Under the pieces are notes generated by a model that did not search any database, was not told where the DNA came from, and was given only the letters and a program-made list of their open reading frames with translations. The position numbers and the translations under genes were made by a program. Shown here piece after piece: positions 4,864-6,633 of a DNA stretch of 6,633 bases (within the stretch, counting starts at the first letter, position 1; each line of letters starts with the position of its first letter). This stretch comes from an uncultured Bacteroidales bacterium (GTDB lineage: Bacteria > Bacteroidota > Bacteroidia > Bacteroidales > UBA932), in contig CABTXO010000096.1 in assembly GCA_902488725.1 (NCBI GenBank), positions 1 to 6,633 of the forward strand, written 5' to 3'.

Positions 4864-6633
4864 ATGAAAAAGAAAATCACCACACTCTTCACCGGACTTT
4901 TTCTCCTGCTTTTGACGGCCATTCCCGCCCGGGCCGTCTTCAACGAACGGAACCTGCCCCAGACGCTCCGGGTGCTGCGTTTCGAACTGGAAAAGGCCCA
5001 TTCCGACATGGCGCGCAGACAGCTTGCGTTCAACGCGGAGACCGGCAGGCAGCGCGCCGGACTGGTCCAGCTGATGAGGGACAGCGACGAACTGTCCCTG
5101 ATGCTGTATTCGCAGCAGCAGGACTTCACGTTTGATTTGACATATGCGCTCGAGCAGATCACAGGCCAGTACCGTGCCTTCCAGGAAAGCAGGAAGCCGT
5201 ATGAGCGGAGGCTCCGTTACCTGGATGTCGAAATCGAGCGGTACGAGCGGCTTTCGGGTGAATTGCGCTCGCTGCCCCCGGTCATCGGGACGGTGAAGGA
5301 CACGGTCCGTCTGCATCGCTCCCTGGATCCGGCTTCCCTCCAGAACCGGGAGCAGTGTCTCCGGTACGTGGCGCGTCTGCTGGAGACGCTGCAGGAACTT
5401 CGCCGCAGCCTGGTCGCGGACAGCGAAATGTATGCCCGGACCGATTCCACGCTGCGCCAAGCCTACGACTATGCCCGTGCCCGGTATGACATCGTGCAGA
5501 AGAACATATTCATCGAGGGGCAGGACAATCTCTTCCAGGTACTCGGCAATCTCCCGGCCTTCGTCGGACAGGCTTTCCGGGATGCCGCCGACAAATACGG
5601 CCGGGTCAATTTCAACGGCACGGTCCGGAGTGAATGGCGCGGTCCCATCGTGATCGGTTTCGCCTTCGTGGTGCTCTTCTATCTCCTGATCGCGACCCTT
5701 CTTGGGAACCTGTCGGTCCGTGTTCTGGTGAAGCGGGTTCCGCTCTTCATGCGGCCGGCGTTCCGCGAGCGGAAATATGCCCTCATTCTGCTGGTGTCCC
5801 TGCTGCTGTTCATCCTGGCGGTCGGGATCGGGAAAGCATTCGTCCCGGGTGCGCATTTTTATCAGATGGCGTCCGCCCTGCTGCTGGAATATGCCGCCCT
5901 GATGGCCGCCATCCTGACTTCTCTGCTGGCCCGTTACGAGGCGCATCAGCTGGACAACGGCCTTCTGCTCTATCTGCCGGTGCTGGTCGCCGGCATCCTC
6001 ATCATTGCCTTCCGCATCCTGTTCCTGCCAGACAGCCTGATCACGCTGTGCTTCCCGGTGCTGCTGATCTTCTCCGGCTGGTGGCAGATTGCCGCCATCC
6101 GGAAGAACCGGGAGGAGGTTCCGCGTGTCGACCTGACGTTCGCATGGACCTCCTTGGCGATCCTGGCCGCATCCCTGATCCTGTCCTGGTGTGGATTCGC
6201 CCTGCTGGGCATCCAAGTCTGCATCTGGTGGATCTTCCAACTGACGGTTCTCCTGCTCATCGGCGCTTTCCGGGAACTCATCCGGCGCTTCCGCCGCCTG
6301 TGGCTGGCCAAGCGGCTGCGGGCCTACCGGATCAAGTATCCGCAGCTGGTGAAGTCCTTTCCGCACGCAACGGTGGTCGTGACCTGGTTCCCGGATTTCT
6401 TGGAAATCACGCTGGTCCCCCTGCTGACCGTGCTCTCCGTTCCGTTCTGCCTGTTCATGGCCGCGCGGGTCTTCGACTTGACGGAGATCAGCCTGAAGTT
6501 GTATTCCTACCCTTTCCTGAACTACGACAAGGGGATCCACCTCTCCGCCCACAAGATCGTGCTGGCGGCCCGGCCCTCCTTCGTTTTCCCGTATCTGGGG
6601 TTTTTGCTCCAATCTCTTTATGGGTTTTTTAAA
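4864..6633 (+). CDS. Large MscS-family mechanosensitive channel, 3' end missing
   Basis: The frame is open from the ATG at 4864 to the last base, giving 590 codons with no stop; the gene continues beyond the window. It has a Sec signal peptide (basic KKK, hydrophobic core, likely cut after ARA at residue 24). A mainly helical periplasmic domain rich in Arg, Glu, Leu and Gln follows (about 25-255), then a series of hydrophobic segments near 260-282, 305-324, 333-358, 366-388, 392-413, 426-450 and 451-470. After a basic cytoplasmic-type loop (RRFRRLWLAKRLRAYR, about 474-489) come further segments near 505-535 and 565-585. The FDLTE segment followed by LSAHKIVLAA and a final helix resembles the stretch before the MscS pore domain in large Bacteroidetes mechanosensitive channels, as I remember them. 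The pore and vestibule domain lie outside, so the assignment is by architecture and recall. Such channels release solutes on hypo-osmotic shock from the inner membrane. Confidence 0.8.
   Translation, partial: MKKKITTLFTGLFLLLLTAIPARAVFNERNLPQTLRVLRFELEKAHSDMARRQLAFNAETGRQRAGLVQLMRDSDELSLMLYSQQQDFTFDLTYALEQITGQYRAFQESRKPYERRLRYLDVEIERYERLSGELRSLPPVIGTVKDTVRLHRSLDPASLQNREQCLRYVARLLETLQELRRSLVADSEMYARTDSTLRQAYDYARARYDIVQKNIFIEGQDNLFQVLGNLPAFVGQAFRDAADKYGRVNFNGTVRSEWRGPIVIGFAFVVLFYLLIATLLGNLSVRVLVKRVPLFMRPAFRERKYALILLVSLLLFILAVGIGKAFVPGAHFYQMASALLLEYAALMAAILTSLLARYEAHQLDNGLLLYLPVLVAGILIIAFRILFLPDSLITLCFPVLLIFSGWWQIAAIRKNREEVPRVDLTFAWTSLAILAASLILSWCGFALLGIQVCIWWIFQLTVLLLIGAFRELIRRFRRLWLAKRLRAYRIKYPQLVKSFPHATVVVTWFPDFLEITLVPLLTVLSVPFCLFMAARVFDLTEISLKLYSYPFLNYDKGIHLSAHKIVLAARPSFVFPYLGFLLQSLYGFFK

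Noticed and set aside
5634..6632. Plus-strand frame of 332 codons inside the channel gene
   Set aside because: It is an out-of-frame shadow; the frame from 4864 gives a signal peptide and many clean membrane segments across the same DNA.
6600..6633. T-runs near the right edge as a terminator or ribosomal slippery site
   Set aside because: There is no preceding GC hairpin, the channel frame is open through it, and the codon phase TTT TTT AAA does not match the X XXY YYZ pattern.

Overview
The window looks like an ordinary, densely packed chromosomal segment of a GC-rich Bacteroidota bacterium, probably of the order Bacteroidales (Rikenellaceae/Alistipes-like composition is a guess). The reasons are the type of M23 peptidase, a lipoprotein GH3 glycosidase of a Bacteroidetes-type subfamily, a very large MscS-type channel with a periplasmic helical domain, start codons without clear Shine-Dalgarno sequences, and TAnnTTTG-like promoter elements. 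The host name cannot be fixed from the sequence alone.

Layout, left to right. (1) Bases 1-889, plus strand: the 3' part of an M23/LytM-type murein peptidase gene whose start lies outside the window. (2) Bases 886-3261, plus strand: a complete GH3 beta-glucosidase-type lipoprotein whose ATG overlaps the M23 stop codon (ATGA). (3) Bases 3258-4088, minus strand: an exported protein of unknown function, convergent with the GH3 gene so tightly that the two stop codons overlap. (4) Bases 4126-4803, minus strand: a CutC-family protein with a short C-terminus, 37 bases upstream of the unknown gene and probably cotranscribed with it. (5) Bases 4804-4863: a 60-base AT-richer divergent spacer holding the only plausible promoters seen in the window, with an inverted repeat between them. 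(6) Bases 4864-6633, plus strand: the first 590 codons of a large multi-pass MscS-family mechanosensitive channel, open to the last base and missing its C-terminal channel/vestibule part.

The common theme is the cell envelope: a murein hydrolase-like protein, a glycosidase on a membrane, an exported protein and an osmotic-release channel. The M23-GH3 pair is probably translationally coupled. The cutC-unknown pair forms a second unit, divergent from the channel gene. No rRNA, tRNA, CRISPR array, insertion sequence or phage gene was seen. The points most worth a second look are the non-canonical third zinc-ligand position in the M23 domain, the uncharacterised exported protein, the shortened CutC with a hairpin at its 3' end, and the symmetrical divergent promoter region. 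I see no convincing new multi-gene system.
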